A stretch of DNA of 64,000 bases from Mugil cephalus (Eukaryota > Chordata > Actinopteri > Mugiliformes > Mugilidae): assembly GCF_022458985.1 (NCBI RefSeq), contig NC_061778.1, forward strand, positions 9,061,001 to 9,125,000, given 5' to 3'. The translations under genes and the position numbers were made by a program. This document shows positions 17,640 through 31,299 of this stretch, one piece after another (within the stretch, counting starts at the first letter, position 1; each line of letters starts with the position of its first letter). The notes beneath the pieces were generated by a model. It was not told the DNA's origin, searched no databases, and was given only the letters and a program-made list of their open reading frames with translations.

Positions 17640-17977
17640 AGGCTGTGGGCGGGACAAAACATTACGTACGTCTTGACGTATGACGCCGTGTCTACGTCGT
17701 CCAACGTCAACTCAAACCCGAAGTAGATTTCTCCAGGCGTACACTCCTTATTTTCTGTATTGCAATCAACATTTTTGTACATAAATTCTTTAACATAGTG
17801 TGCTTGAAGCTTCAGATGCGTGCCGCTGTAAGGGAATATCCTTAAGGAGTACCACGTATGGGATCGAAATCTACGCTTCTTCCAGCTAAGCTAACGTTAC
17901 TAGCGCCTACCCTACCGTCGAGCTGGCTATGCATTAGCACTTTAGCCTAGCCCGCTAACCAGTGACAACTGACAAAG
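17640..17977 (+). promoter_or_regulatory. samd4b: Probable samd4b promoter and first non-coding exon
   Basis: The region is rich in CpG and ACGT cores: TACGTACG, TTGACGTATGACG, TACGTCG and AACGTCAAC within 17665-17710, resembling bZIP/CRE-type sites, plus GGGCGGG at 17646. A donor-like AAAG followed by GTAAAC at 17978 could end a 5' UTR exon that splices to the acceptor at 19321-19324. This is inferred; there is no transcript evidence. Confidence 0.35.
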
Positions 17978-19324
17978 GTAAACAACAAAACGTTCCGAGG
18001 CCACCTATTGTAAATTGCCACTCAGGTAGCTTTATTTTCCCGTCTCGCTGTAGCCTGTAGCCTTTATCGTCTCCGTTAGCATCGCTGAGACTGAAGTACG
18101 GAGCGGTGAAAGGGGGCAGCAACAGCGTCAAGGAAAAACAACGAAAAACAATACAAACCCCGGATCCCTCCTCACACACTAGGCCGAGCGAGCTAACTCC
18201 GGCTAACCCGCCGTGTAACGCCTAGCTGCCGGTGTAATGTGCGGCTGTTTTAATTTAGCACACGTCGGAGGGATTAAAACAACCGAACAAGTGTTGACTG
18301 ACCAGGGCTTAGCTGTATACTTATATTTTATAGGTTACAGGTGCCCTCGTCTGCTGTGCTGGGAGTAGACAGTTTTGACATATAACTAACATTACCCTCG
18401 CTGGTTATTAGTGATTATGTCTGTAATGCTTTTTCCCTCAGTAGCGGATAAACCACGTTACTAATAGCTGATGTAAACACACGGCCTCAATTGCCCTTAT
18501 TCTTAAGTTAGCCTATTTCAGTCTATATTTAAATTGCCTGTGTTAAGATTTATTCGCGTCGTTATTTACATGTAATCTCGTAGATAAACACTTTTAGCAC
18601 ACTATTTTTTTTTGTGAATGACTTGCGTCTTTGTGGTGATTATTTGACTCAAACTGCATGAGCCAGCTCGGCACCAATATTTGAGACGTAATGAAGCGCA
18701 TTAGTAAAAACGTACCTGGGACACTCTAAATTAATTTGCTGTTGATGAATATTTGTGATGTATCATTTTGTTTTGAACACGTAAGGTGCATGCAAAGTCC
18801 ATTTTGGTAACGCCAGGAGGATTTTTACATTCTTTGTCACCGCCAAAGTCTTTAGTTCTGTATTGGTTGTGCCATAGTTTCTTATCAATGTGCCATCATG
18901 AGAAAATGCCACTTTGCTATTGTCAGTTGTGTTATTCACTTTGTGATTAGGTTGATGATCTATCTCCATCCTCCAAGAAAATCATGGAGTCTTAGCTTGA
19001 GCCATTTGGGGGGAAAAAACTGTGTCCCTCAAATACTGAAACACTTGGTTACGATTACAACATTACAGAAATTACTTATTCAGAAATTATCGAGTTAACT
19101 ACTCGGATATAAATATGTGATTTGGGTGATGAGGATTGCAATAAATTTGGAAAAATTAAGAGTTTGCAATTAATTATGCTGAATAAATATATAAAGTGCA
19201 GAATTTTGCTTCGTATGTTTGTTGATTTAATGGGGCACAGATGATGTGATCCTGTACGTGCCAGAATGAAACAAAAAAAAAAGCTGACCAAGCCTTTCCT
19301 TTTTTGTGTCATCACGTATCCCAG
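17978..19324 (+). other. Probable samd4b first intron / 5' flank
   Basis: Moderately CpG-rich to about 18300, then AT-rich. I see no coding exon. A usable acceptor (TATCCCAG) ends at 19324, 245 bp before the samd4b start codon. Confidence 0.4.
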
Positions 19325-19569
19325 CTGACAGACACTTTCGGCTCAAGACATCTCCTCGAACATCCACACGGCATCCCTGTCTGCAATTCCTCCTGCACCT
19401 GAACCATGTGAGGGCCCCTCGGTCCAGTCTGAGGGGATCCCAGGACTGTTGAAAATACAACCCCGCTGTGCGGGGCTGGACTCACCCTGTCTGCGCCCGA
19501 GACAGCAGCCTTTCCAGTAGCCCCCTCCCTCTCCCCACGTTCCTGTTCTCCTTACCGAGGAGACACGCC

Positions 19570-22500
19570 ATGATGTTCCGAGACCAGGTAGGTATCCTCA
19601 CAGATTGGTTCAAAGGCTGGAATGAGTGTGAGCAGACGGTGGCGCTGTTGTCCCTCCTGAAGAGGGTTTCCCGCACCCAGGCTCGCTTCCTACACATCTG
19701 CCTTGAACACTGGCTGGCAGACTGCACCGAAATCCACATCCTAGAAGCTGAGGCCAACAATGCAGGTAGCTGAGTGATTTGTCATCGCATGTAACTGATG
19801 ATTAATCTATTACTAAACGGAGTTAGTGTATAGTGTTAGTTCTGTTTCTGAAATTAAAGAATTCTTATGTTAAATAATTAACCGCTCCTAATATTCCTTT
19901 TGTCCTTTGTCTTTAGCGATTGTCAGCCAGTGGCATCAGGAGCCAAAAGAGAAGGTGGTGTCCTTGCTGTTGTCCCATCTGCCTCTGCTGCAGCCACGTA
20001 ATAGCGAGGCCAAATGTGAATACATGAAGCTACTGCAGAAGGTGTTGAGTCACACTATTGAGAGTAGTCTGTTTGTGGAAGAAAGCAGACAGCTACTCTC
20101 CTACGCACTCATCCACCCTGCCACCACACTGGATGACCGCACCTCTCTGGCCATGTGGCTAAATCACCTGGAGGAGCACCTTTCCAGTGGCTATGCACCC
20201 CGGGCTCCATCCAGCCCATACCACCCACGCCAGGGCTCGGATGAATGGCCAAGCTCTGCTGAGGCTCTGGACCCGGGCCTTGCTTGGCATGACAAGTCCT
20301 CTTCATCCAGCACGTCTCCAGCGGGCCAGAATGGACACATGCCTTTCCCAGGTGGGATGTCCTCACCTATTAACAGCAATAACACAGGTAATGTTTCTCA
20401 TTCGTGTTGTGCTTTTTAATAGGCTTGGAAATCGTTTGGTTGGGCCATATAAGATATGTCCATTGTGGCCTTATCACCTCAGTAGTGTTAGTTGTTATTA
20501 TCTTTGGCATGCAGTTGCTCCCCGTTGTTTCTTATTCATGTATTGTTTCCCTTGCCAGGTCTGAGTGGGCAGATGCAGCCCAGCCCTTTGAAGAAGTCCA
20601 TTATTCCTTCCAGTCCCCAGGCTTGTGGCACTGAGTGGGTTTGCCAGGACGATACAGGGGGGCGACAGAACTTCATGCCAACAGACCACGCGCCCCTTTC
20701 GCCCCAGAGCAGCGTAGCCTCTTCGGGCAGTGAGCAGACAGAAGAGCAGGGATCCGCTCGCAACACCTTCCAGGAAGATGGCAGTGGCATGAAAGGTCAG
20801 AGTTCATGACTTAACCCGGGCCGAATGCACCTCTAGCGTTTGGCTCTGGAAAAAGCCGCGTACAGCCAACAGCTGTAGTGATGTAACCCAACATGACTTT
20901 TTGGTCCCTCTGTTCTAGATGTTCCTGCATGGTTGAAGAGTCTCCGCCTTCATAAATATGCATCGCTTTTCTCCCAAATGACCTACGAGGAAATGATGAT
21001 TCTCACGGAGCAGCACCTGGAGTCGCAGGTTTTTAAGTCTTCCTTTTACATACGATAGGGCCCGGATTGGATTGTTCTACACTCCTTATCAATTGTGAAC
21101 ATTATTGTCCTCAGACCTGATGATACATCTCTTCTCAATGAGGCATGAAATTAAACAACGCACCCTACAGTTATATTGAGTCAGTCACACATACAAATGG
21201 TGCGATTTTGCCTCTACCCCTTGGCTTTAATGAAACAGATGGTGATTAGGTTTGTTATTTAGTAACTTTATAAATTCCCCAGTGTCCCCACAAGAGAAAA
21301 CTCGCCTGCGCCTGATGCCATCTTGTTGTGTTCTGTCTCTCCTCTTTAGAACGTCACTAAAGGAGCGCGGCATAAGATTGCCTTGAGTATCCAGAAACTG
21401 CGAGAGAGGCAGAGTGTACTCAAGTCTTTAGAAAAGGTAATTCACATGGGATGATGTCCTTTCCTTGCTTAAAAAAATAATATGCAACGGTGTTGATGAA
21501 TTTCAGCTCATGCTGATCAGAACCACACTTGATTATGCACTTGGTGAAAATCACGTGACACTCAATTCAGCTCCAATGGGAAATTCATGTTCTGCTCGTT
21601 GGCATAGAAACAGACTGCACGGGGCTGGGAGGGAATCGGTTACGAGACATTTCAATAGAGCAAATGTTTGTTTTTAATAAAGCTTAAATCCAGATTTACA
21701 GCTTCACATTTTCCTGAGTAGCTTCTCCAGCGTGTGAATTTGATGTTGTCACTTCTCAGGATATTTTGGAAGGTGGAAACCTGCGTAATGCCCTCCAGGA
21801 GCTTCAGCAGATCATCATCACCCCCATTAAGGCCTACAGTCCACCCAGTGCAGCGCAGCCTGCCTCGGACGCCACCTCCTCCCCTTCGGAAGCCACAAAA
21901 ACAGGAGCAGATAAAGAGCCGGCCTCAGAGGGCTTCCAGTCCCACAACCCACCCCCCTGTGATGGAGACTCCTCAGTCACACCCATCTCGGATGGCGACA
22001 TTGCTGGACAGTTCACCCGTGTCATGGGTAAAGGTGAGAATATGATTTGGATATTTCCCTTACATTGGAATTGATTATCAATATTAATTAAAGCAAGGAT
22101 ACTTTATAAATTTCACACAGCCATATTAATGCATGCGTTAATATTAATCTTCTAGCTTGAGTTATGTAAATATTGCTCACATGTACTTCGTGGACATGAA
22201 TATGAAAACTGTGGCTTCGTTTTTTTTATTCAGTGTGCACTCAGCTGCTTGTGTCAAGGCCCGATGAGGAAAATATCAGCTGTTACCTTCAGCTAATAGA
22301 GAAATGTCTGACACATGAGGTGAGAAGCTACCGAGTTTTTTTTTTCTTCTTGAATTTGCTCATTTTATTAAACCCATTTGAGTGTGAAGTGTCATAAATG
22401 TGCTGAAGACAATTTTCTGTAAAAACTGCATTTTTTTTTCTTCAAATGGCGATTTAATCGTTCAATTTAAAATTCACAAATTCCACAAGCATCTCCAGAA

Positions 22501-25500
22501 ACTATGCTTAATGCTGTGTAGACATTTGATTCCTTTGTCTTTTTCTTTCTTCCTCTGTCTTTTTGTTCCGTCTGTCAGGCTTTCACAGAAACTCACAAGA
22601 AAAGGCTGGTCTCCTGGAAGCAGCAGGTCCTCAAACTGCTCCGCCTGTTCCCTCGGAAAGCTATGCTGGACATGCCTGTTTACCGACAGAAAGGGTGAGA
22701 CTGCTGGCCTTCCTTTAACTTTGATCTCCCTCTTTAGCAGGGGAGACGTCACACCAGCTGAATGTAACCCTCTCCCTGCACTCATCGCTTCTGTCTCAGC
22801 GTTGCTTTGATTCCCGTTCCCTCTTCTCTTTCACGCTCTCCTCCCTTTTGAAATCACAAGTATCATTTCATTCGAAATAGCTCCAGGACTCGAACTTGCA
22901 GTTCTCAGAACTGACATTGAGTTGTAATGTTGTGTTACTTTTTTTTTTTTTTGTTTGTTTTGTTACTCCAGCTGGACCTATGGGTCCAACTCCCTCCCCA
23001 CAGCAGGCTCTGTGAGTGGAGGTGTAGGGCGGCGGGGCCAAAGGCAGTTCCAGATGACCCCTCGCGGGCTCCCCGCCGGGCGCGTGTGTCTTCCTAGTGG
23101 GATCGGGGGAGCATCTCCTCGCCACACACTCACTAGTCCTGCGTTGGCAGGCCAGGGCAGACAAGTAAGTATTCCTGTCAATTTAATTCCAATTTTAACA
23201 TCAGTCTGTCACATGTATAGCTACATTTGACTTTTACAGAAAAAAAGGTGGAAAAAACGGTGGAGAACTACAGAGTCTAATCCATGCACGCCTGACCGTA
23301 CAAGGGATTTGGCATCCTCTATTTATATGATTATAGAGATTTTATTTAAATAAATAAATAAATGAAACCTTTCCAGCCGGCCTGGTTAATTGACATTTGT
23401 GTAATGAGAAGTTGTGTTTTCCTCTGTAGAACCTGTGGTTTGCCAACCCTGGGGGCAGTAACAGCATGCCAAGTCAGAGTCGCAGCTCTGTGCAGCGGAC
23501 GCACTCGCTCCCTGTCCACACTTCCCCACAAACCATGCTCATGTTCCAGCAGCAAGGTATGGCATGCAGTCGCACGTCTTTTGTTTTTCATTCATGTGGA
23601 TGTATGTTTTCACCCACAGGCTATTCTTATCCTTGTTAACATATTCTCTGCCAGCTATCTCACCTCCTTTAATTTCCTGCCTACGTTTAACACATTTTAT
23701 TTTGCCTACATGTTTCTTATCATGGGCTTTATAAATTTGAAAATAAAATAAACCTTTTGAAGCTAAATTGGAAAAAAAAAGGTTAATGGAATGAGGTTAT
23801 TTAGAAGTGGTGATTTTAGCAGCCTTGCAAGCGAACCAAATTGTGTTTAGAAAAAAAAAAAACAGCTATGAATTGGTCGAATGCCAGAGTACAGAGCTGC
23901 TATTGCTCCGTGCCAAGGACAGAATAACAAGACAGCTTAGCAGCAGGTTGCGGTAAATAATCTGTCGCCTGTACAATATACGTAACCTTTTGGTCACCTC
24001 GTCTTGTGTCCCAGATGCCACACACAAACATTGCAAATTCACTCGTGGCAGGCAGGTAGACCATGTTTAAAGAGACTCGTCATCGGTCAACAGAGCATTT
24101 CTTTTTAAAGCCAAAGACATAGAAACCCAGCACAGTTGCCATGCCTGCAGGTACAGACACTAGCTCCTTTGTGCTTTTTATTTATTAAATAAATATACAA
24201 AATGTATTGCAGTTTTAACATATCAGTTGCATAGATATTTAATTCCAAACCAAAGCCTAGAAACCATCACAAGACCACATACCTTATTTCCTTTACATGC
24301 AAATCTGCATAATTGCTTTAAACCCGGTGTGCTAGTCATATTTTTGTACAAAAATGTAGGACTTCTGTACACATTGCGTTTCAAGACAAAAATAAATTAC
24401 TAGCTCAATTGTCTTGGGCTTGGTTGGCCTGGGTACCTCTGTCTAAACGAGGAGTGATACTTCAGTGCATTTTAAGGCGAACGCACACGACTCCCTCTGG
24501 GATGGCGTCAGCAGCGATGTCCAACAGAAACAGTCCATGCGGAATGATTCATTAGAAAGCAATTTCTGGACGGGCCCTGTCCCATATACTCTTGGTGTGG
24601 CTAATGCAAGTCTGTGGCCTGGAGCCGTCCCTGCTGGGTTCCTGCTTTGTCCACTGAAGAAAATGAAAGAAATGGAGTTCTAACAAAATTAGCGTATACA
24701 CTGTAAAAAAGTAGTCTTCCATAACAGTTGGTACAATATGAGAAAGCAAAGGACTTTTAACTACTGGTACTGACATGTCTTTAGGCTGAGGACAGGGGTC
24801 AGCATGGGCAGCCAGATGGGTCTGCCCCCACAAAACAAACTGTGATTCACTCAGTACGTTTACATGCATGTGAAAAAAAACAAATTATTGCCTTAATCCG
24901 ACTATAACTGGACAACTTAAGTGTAAACACGTTACTCCGAGTAAAATCTGAGTTCTCCTGATCTGATTAAGACACCCAGATAATGCGATTGGAAATTGAT
25001 TTTCTCTGTCATGTACATGCTCAATCGGACATTTAAAAAAAAAAAAAAAGACATTTAAGAAAGCCGGTCCCAGTAGAATAAGCTAAACAGAGCCGTTAGA
25101 AGAATCACCTGAGGGATAGTTCCCGTCTTATCTGCACTATAATTACCCCGAATATTACCTACACCATTAAAAAAAGTTGTACTATTATCCATCTGGTTGT
25201 TGTTTGAAATTCCGGTCCACCGCATGAACGACTCTTGTTTATTATATGACGTAATAGGTCAACAGGAAAGGAGGTCATATTTACATGGTATAAACCCCTG
25301 AAAAGACACATATCGCCACCTAGTTTGGTGTTTCCATCAGTTATTCGATTTTCTCCGCTGCATGTAAACTGGAACAAGGACCACATTGAAAGTGGAATTT
25401 CTAGCATAGGTCGATTAAGCTGTGCATGTAAAGTATTTCCGCAGTTTGAGCTACAGTAGCTTGTCGTTTTGATGGGACCAGCTTTTTCTCCTCACATGCA

Positions 25501-28191
25501 TCATTGAGCCTTGGACGCTAGTCGTCTCACCATGACAACTTGGCCTTTGGCAAAGTCACGCAAATCCTTTCACAGTTGGAGGATGACAATATGTTCGGTT
25601 GCTGCCCATTATTTCTCGCCACCTGAAAGGTGCCATGATAATGAGACATTTGGAGTTATCCACTAGACCAGTAGCTATGACCGGCTGGTGACAACATATG
25701 AGCATTTAGGAACATGAAAGAAGCCAAAACTATGCATGATACTGTAGAGATTCCCTTTGAGAGATTTCTGACAACTTTCGTCTTCCCTAAAAGAGCGTTA
25801 TGAGAAAAAGTATTTTCTCAATGAAGAGATAAAACAGTAGTATCATGACACTTTATTCTTCCTGGGACCCCCAACGATCCCCTTTGAAGCTGTCTACTGA
25901 TCAGTCATGGATCAAATATAAAACCTGAATAGTGATAATAGGCGTGTTAACTGAAGCTCCTACAGTCAGAGCAGTCAGGTGCAGTTTGCACCAGATACCA
26001 GAATCCATTTTAAGTACATCATGACTGACCAATTGCGTTCACATTTTGTTTTGTAAGCAGCAAACTCATAACTAACCATACAACTAAGATGGGGGATAAC
26101 TTAACCTCACCTCAGTAAAAGTGTCTTTTCATGTGGCTGTGCTGGAAGGACCAATATTGGCTTACAGTTGATTTAAGAATTGCTCATCCAAACAGTTTCA
26201 CAGTGAATCTTTGCATTTGAACTCGCCGACTTTCATTGTGCAGTAGCCTGAGGAGAAAAGCGATGCGAACGGAACAAGCCACTGCTAAATAATCAAACAG
26301 AACAGAAACAGAAACTAGATTTCTATTAGTCGCTTGCTGGGACGTAAGTACTGTGGCAATTAAATAATAGTAGGACTGCTGATAGTTATTCACTATAGCA
26401 GATATCATCTAAAAGTACTTAACGTTAGGCTGCGATAAGTTGGCGTTAATGGCTTGATTCTGGAATGACTCCAGCGAATAAGCCGCTGGATGAACACATG
26501 CAGACGACGCCAGTAGAGCTTCCAGGTAGCTGGGAGGGAGGCCCGGTTGGGGACGTTTCCTAGAAAGATATAATTCCTTATCATCCATTGGTTGTTTTAG
26601 GAGGAGAGGTTGTGGTCACTGCAGTTGACTCATTTTGAGATATTGCTGCAGAGGAAAGTTAGTCAGCCCTTCGGGTGCAGGGGGGGGGCTCAACAGTCTG
26701 GGGCCTCATGAGGCTTCTTGTCTAACTGTTGTGAAAGTGTATCAGAAAGCAGCTTTCTGGCAAAATATGAGCACCACTCATCCAAACGACGTTCAAAGTC
26801 GACACTGTGCACAGCTACTAAGTGTGAAGTGTATTGGATGTGGAGTTGTTGAGAAGGGATGTTTACTACTGGTACAAACTACTCACACCAGTTGTATGGA
26901 GTAGACTCATCATAATTAGTTTGGTTAACAGAACTAGCCAGCACATTTAGTATCAATCTGCTAATTATATTCAGGCCGTCGACTCAGCTAAACATTACAT
27001 TAATCTTTTTTGCGCATACGCCAGAAAAGGATATTTGTGTCCTGATATCGGAAGTAGAAATGGTGCATTCATTTCATTTGGCCATTATCTACTAAGGGAA
27101 AATGCTCTTTTTGTTTCACAGTTACCGTGGAAAATGGCAATCCAAGTATCCTACTATAACCCTCGATGTTTCTGTGAACTGAGAGTGTTTTTACTTTTCC
27201 TCAGAATGCCAAGTTCCAGGTGCTGACCTGGAGATCAACCCCACGCTGGAGTCACTGTGCCTCAGTATGACAGAGCATGCCTTAGGGGGTAAGTGTCCTC
27301 AGCAGCTCGGTGGAGCTAAAAGCTCTCCGCTAACTAGGCCAGAGACCGGAACCCCTCACACGACTAGGCACCGTCAAGACAGCGAGAGAAAGGATTAAAT
27401 GAACCGACTGTTCATCGGGAAATGCTACACGTACGACTGCGTTCACACCCAGTTTATTCTATTCAGACAGGGAGGATGACTCTCATCATGTATATTTAAT
27501 TAGGTATATTTGTGTTTACATTTTTAATAACATTTGAATTATGCAATATGGTCTAGTTGTCATAACATTTGAGCCTTTACTTTGTATTTTGTTACCATCT
27601 CATGAATTAAACAGTATATATATACTTGTTGCATAAATTTTGGTAAAGATTCAGGCAATTATTTTATTCTTTGCCAAGTGCATGGAAGGTTATTGGTGGT
27701 ATATAAAAATACTTTTAAATCAAATCTACAACACTTCTTTCTGTATTGATGTAAACGTACTCAAACTCAAGCTGATATTATATTAAATGCCCAGAAGCAC
27801 AACAGAACAAAAAAAATGGGGTTGTCCAAATAATAGTGGTACTTACTTTCAGTCAGCAGCAAGGTGCATTTCTCCAGCTCATGGAAGGAGCTGTTACCTC
27901 TCCAGAATTATGTCTATAAATATAACATATGTTCATTAGCTGGAATATCATAAAAATGTGTGAACGTCATGCATCGGGTGTACAGATGGAAAGAATTTGT
28001 GGACGCATGAAAAGGCATCAGTAACTTTTTGTGTGAACGAGAAAAGACAGTAGGATCCACCATCAGTGAACAAATTGTGTTTAATAACGCGATGTGTCTT
28101 ACGCAATTGATTTTATGACCGGAAATGTCTTGAACCACTCTTATTTCCACTCTCCCTCTCAGATGGAACAGACCGGACATCAACAATATGA
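19570..28191 (+). CDS. samd4b: SAMD4B / Smaug2 RNA-binding translational repressor
   Basis: Cytoplasmic Smaug-family protein; its SAM domain binds hairpin Smaug recognition elements in mRNAs and promotes repression and deadenylation. Coding exons: 19570-19765, 19917-20387, 20559-20795, 20919-21028, 21350-21436, 21760-22033, 22234-22319, 22579-22694, 22972-23164, 23430-23556, 27205-27288, 28163-28191. They sum to 2010 nt, 669 aa (human SAMD4B about 694). It starts [20 protein letters not shown]. Smaug N-terminal blocks include [12 protein letters not shown] and [20 protein letters not shown]. The SAM domain spans about residues 302-368 ([18 protein letters not shown] to [14 protein letters not shown]). 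A PHAT-like helical block lies in exons 7-8. The conserved end is [20 protein letters not shown]. Intron 10 is 3.6 kb. The final exon encodes only nine residues plus part of a split codon. GMFG and PAF1 adjacency supports SAMD4B over SAMD4A. Confidence 0.95.
23557..27204 (+). other. samd4b: samd4b intron 10
   Basis: A 3.6-kb intron between GTATGG at 23557 and TTTTCCTCAG ending at 27204. It contains the terminal-inverted-repeat element at 24852-25440. The rest shows no exon with convincing splice sites. Confidence 0.6.
24852..25440. mobile_element. Non-autonomous DNA transposon with CATGTAAAC-type termini
   Basis: The left end CAGTACGTTTACATGCATG and right end GTGCATGTAAAGTATTTCC are imperfect inverted repeats of about 18 bp. 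Further TACATG and CATGTAAAC-like motifs lie inside (25013, 25281, 25361), and no coding remnant is visible. The pattern matches common teleost non-autonomous elements with TTTACATGCA termini; I cannot fix the superfamily or a target-site duplication. Confidence 0.5.
27289..28162 (+). other. samd4b: samd4b intron 11
   Basis: An 874-nt intron with donor GTAAGT at 27289 and acceptor CCCTCTCAG ending at 28162. Nothing else was recognised. Confidence 0.6.
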
Positions 28192-29078
28192 AAAGAAGAA
28201 AGGAAAAATACACTTCGGTTGAGGCCTGTCCAGTTCCTCATCACCCAGCACAAAGATATACGTATGCTTCAAAAAACCAGGCAAAGCAGTCACTACAAAA
28301 TGACAAAAAAACTGTGTATATGTTCTCTAATATTTTTGTACTTTATTATATACAACTAAGTTTATTAAAAATGGAATACAGATGATTATTATATTGCAGG
28401 ACAGAGAAAACAAAAAGGTGAACTGTGCAAGCTGCTCCATGTCACCTGCAGGACTGTGGCATGATGTGCAGTGGCTCAGTTCGCCGCGGTGAGAGAAAAA
28501 CAGTAGATTGGTGCTGTCTTAAAGGGGTTCTGCCCTGTGAGTTACTCTTCTTTTCCTTCTGCCTTGGAGCAGGGCTTTTTATCCAAAACAAACTGACAGC
28601 CACAGCCCCCGTGCAGCGTGACGCGTAGATTGAGAAAATTTTCCAGCTAGAAGTAAGGCACTTTTAAAGTATCTTTGTTAGGCGCTAAACTATTAGTGGC
28701 CCAAGGATACAGTCACTGAGGTTCCACTTGTAGACGGGTGTTGATATACAGAAATGAGTACACTTCCTATCCATATTAGTTGTTCTGTAACCAGTTCTAG
28801 TCAGGGCTTGTGTTGGTTGAAACTTGGACGGCTTTCCTTGGTTCTCGTTGGCCTCTTTTGGAGAACGTGTGTTTGTGGCAGAGGCGGTAAAGGGAGAACC
28901 AAAAAAAGGTTGAGAGACAGTGTGTAGTTTAACCGTAGGAATACCTTTGGTCTTGGTTGTTTTTTCCTGAACACATAGTCAATGTAGAAGTGACTGTCCT
29001 CCTCTAAACTTCTACAAAAGCCAAAGAGAAGGGTTGTGCGATTTGAGAAAGTTATTTGTAGTGAAATGCAACAGAATG

Positions 29079-29115
<37 letters not shown>

Positions 29116-31140
29116 AAAGAACAGCGGTTTGAAAAATTTACGCCAGCTGCAATTTGTCTCTGTTATTTTATGCCCTACTACATAAATGATGATGAATCTC
29201 ATTTTGTGCCGAGGATTCCCCAGAGGGGTGAGTAAAGGCTGGTGAGGTTTGTAATGTGTGAGAGCTGATTTGATATTGAATTGATAAAAGCGAGGATGGC
29301 AGAGTATTTTCAATTTACACTCTAATGCTGGGTGAGAAAACTAAATGAAACCCATCTCAGCCCTCTGGCCCTCTTATGATTGGCTTTGGAAAATGAAGCC
29401 TGATCTTGTAATAAATGCTCTGGAGCGCAGCGCCTCACCCTCGCAGTGCCCTCTTCCTCAAATGGCCAATGTGATGATTTGATGAATCATACTTTTCAAG
29501 GTGCTTGACGATGTCCATATTTTTCTGTTTGTGTCTCAGTGTGTTTCAGTCTCAGAACCCTAACATTATCACCTGGTATATCAGTGTTGAATCAAAAACT
29601 GTCTTATACAGCCTCTGTCTTTGAATGTGGCAGAGCCGGAGGTGCATGTATGTGTAATATGGTCTTAACTTTTGGATCACTTTTGGTTGCATCATAAGGC
29701 AGGGATAACCATTCACATATTATTTCAGCAGAGCCATAGGAGGTCTGTCTAGTAAAGATGGTTATTTACAGATATCTTTTCCAATTGTATTTTTTACTCT
29801 CCCTTGATATTGATAACTTATGCTTATTTTCTATAATCGCATGTTTTGCCACACTAATACAGCACTGTTGTAGATAGAGGACATGGTGGTTGATGGCGCC
29901 CAAGTGTCACCGACAACTAGAGAGCAGAAAATCTTGCAACTAATGTTGTATGTTTATATCGCCTAAATGTCACTGTTTACATCTCTCTGGGATAATGCCC
30001 AATTCATGTTATGTGATGTCATGAATAATCCATTGTCTCACTATGTAACACATTAAAGAACTGAAGCCTTCTCACACGTTGAGCCGGCTGGGTAGAAGCT
30101 AAAAACAGAAGTCTTCTACCCCCTAATACATGGACTCCATATGAGTCTCAGTAGATTTTTTTTTTAAATTCCCCCCCAAACAAAACCAGAATGAGGCATT
30201 TAACACCTGCTTTGTTTTTTTGGTCATGCGGTGAGGAGAAAGAATTGCTTCTCTGGCCTTGTGATTAAACCGTTAGCTGTCATGTCCTGATGAACTATTC
30301 ATGTGGTGCCTGAAATGCTCAGCTCCAGCATCCTCAAAATGTTTGTTTTAATAATGGTCTTGAGAAGTATTCTAGTCATGGATTTCTTCAGAGCAGGCTC
30401 TTGGATAGATCTGACTTAGTAAAAGCATCACACTCATGCCTGCAAAGGACTTACCAATGCTGGCTTTAAGACTCAGCTATCTTATTTTTTAACTCTTCAC
30501 TATACTGTGTATCAACTGTGTTATGTTACAAATGGCTCAGATTATCCTTTTCATGGCCTCTGTTGCTTTGGACAGCCTAATTATGACTCCAAGTAGACAC
30601 AGAGGTACAATGCAGCAGACTTCTGCAAGTGTGTGTTCACAGTGATGATGCAGCAGGGGATGACAATGCTTATCTGAGCCACAAATGATGTGATTATGAG
30701 TAAACAGAACACTAATAACAGGCCAAGGAATATGTTTACTCCATGTTTACATTCCAATGATGCATGAAATGAGTTGGGAAATGGACTTCATAAGTTCAGC
30801 CTGGTGTATTGTAACATACCAAGCATCCACTAGGAGGTACAGAGCCTGTGTCATTATGGAGACGTCTACCAAGTGGTCCTGAGATCATGTTAATGTCCCT
30901 GCCAGGCTTAACTATTGAATTAATGCAGCCAGCTGTAGGCTACACTGCACATATATGTGTCTTGTACAATTTATATTTAATTCTAATAACTCCCCCAGAC
31001 ATTTTCTAATATTTTATGAACCTTTTGCATCACATGCTTACACTCTACTTTTTTACTGTCACTCATATGTGTGAATGGTCTGAATTGCAACATCCGTCGG
31101 ATCATTGAGACAGTCCAAATAAAGAGGTTCAGTTCTTTTG
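28192..31140 (+). other. samd4b: samd4b 3' UTR (probable)
   Basis: About 2.9 kb without coding potential, containing a 30-base T-run. A canonical AATAAA at about 31118-31123 (CCAAATAAAGAGG) is followed by T-rich and GT-rich sequence (TTCTTTTGCAAC, TGTGGTTTGTTTGTG), a good polyA site just before the next promoter. UTR length is inferred. Confidence 0.45.
29082..29111. repeat. poly(T) tract, 30 bp
   Basis: An uninterrupted run of 30 T. It could be an antisense retroposon tail or simple slippage; no retroposon body was recognised next to it. Confidence 0.9.
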
Positions 31141-31299
31141 CAACTTCACTTTGTGGTTTGTTTGTGACTATTTAATGCATCGCATATGAGATACGCCCAT
31201 TGACAACGGAATAGAAAAAAAGGCAGTCGTTTTTGCTTAATTATTATTCTCTGTGACGTTGCTGACGCCCTTTTTAATCATTTGCTAGAGAGGAAAAAA

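Noticed and set aside
20109-20385. Minus-strand frames across samd4b exon 2
   Set aside because: They mirror a Ser/Pro-rich coding exon whose sense frame matches Smaug proteins.
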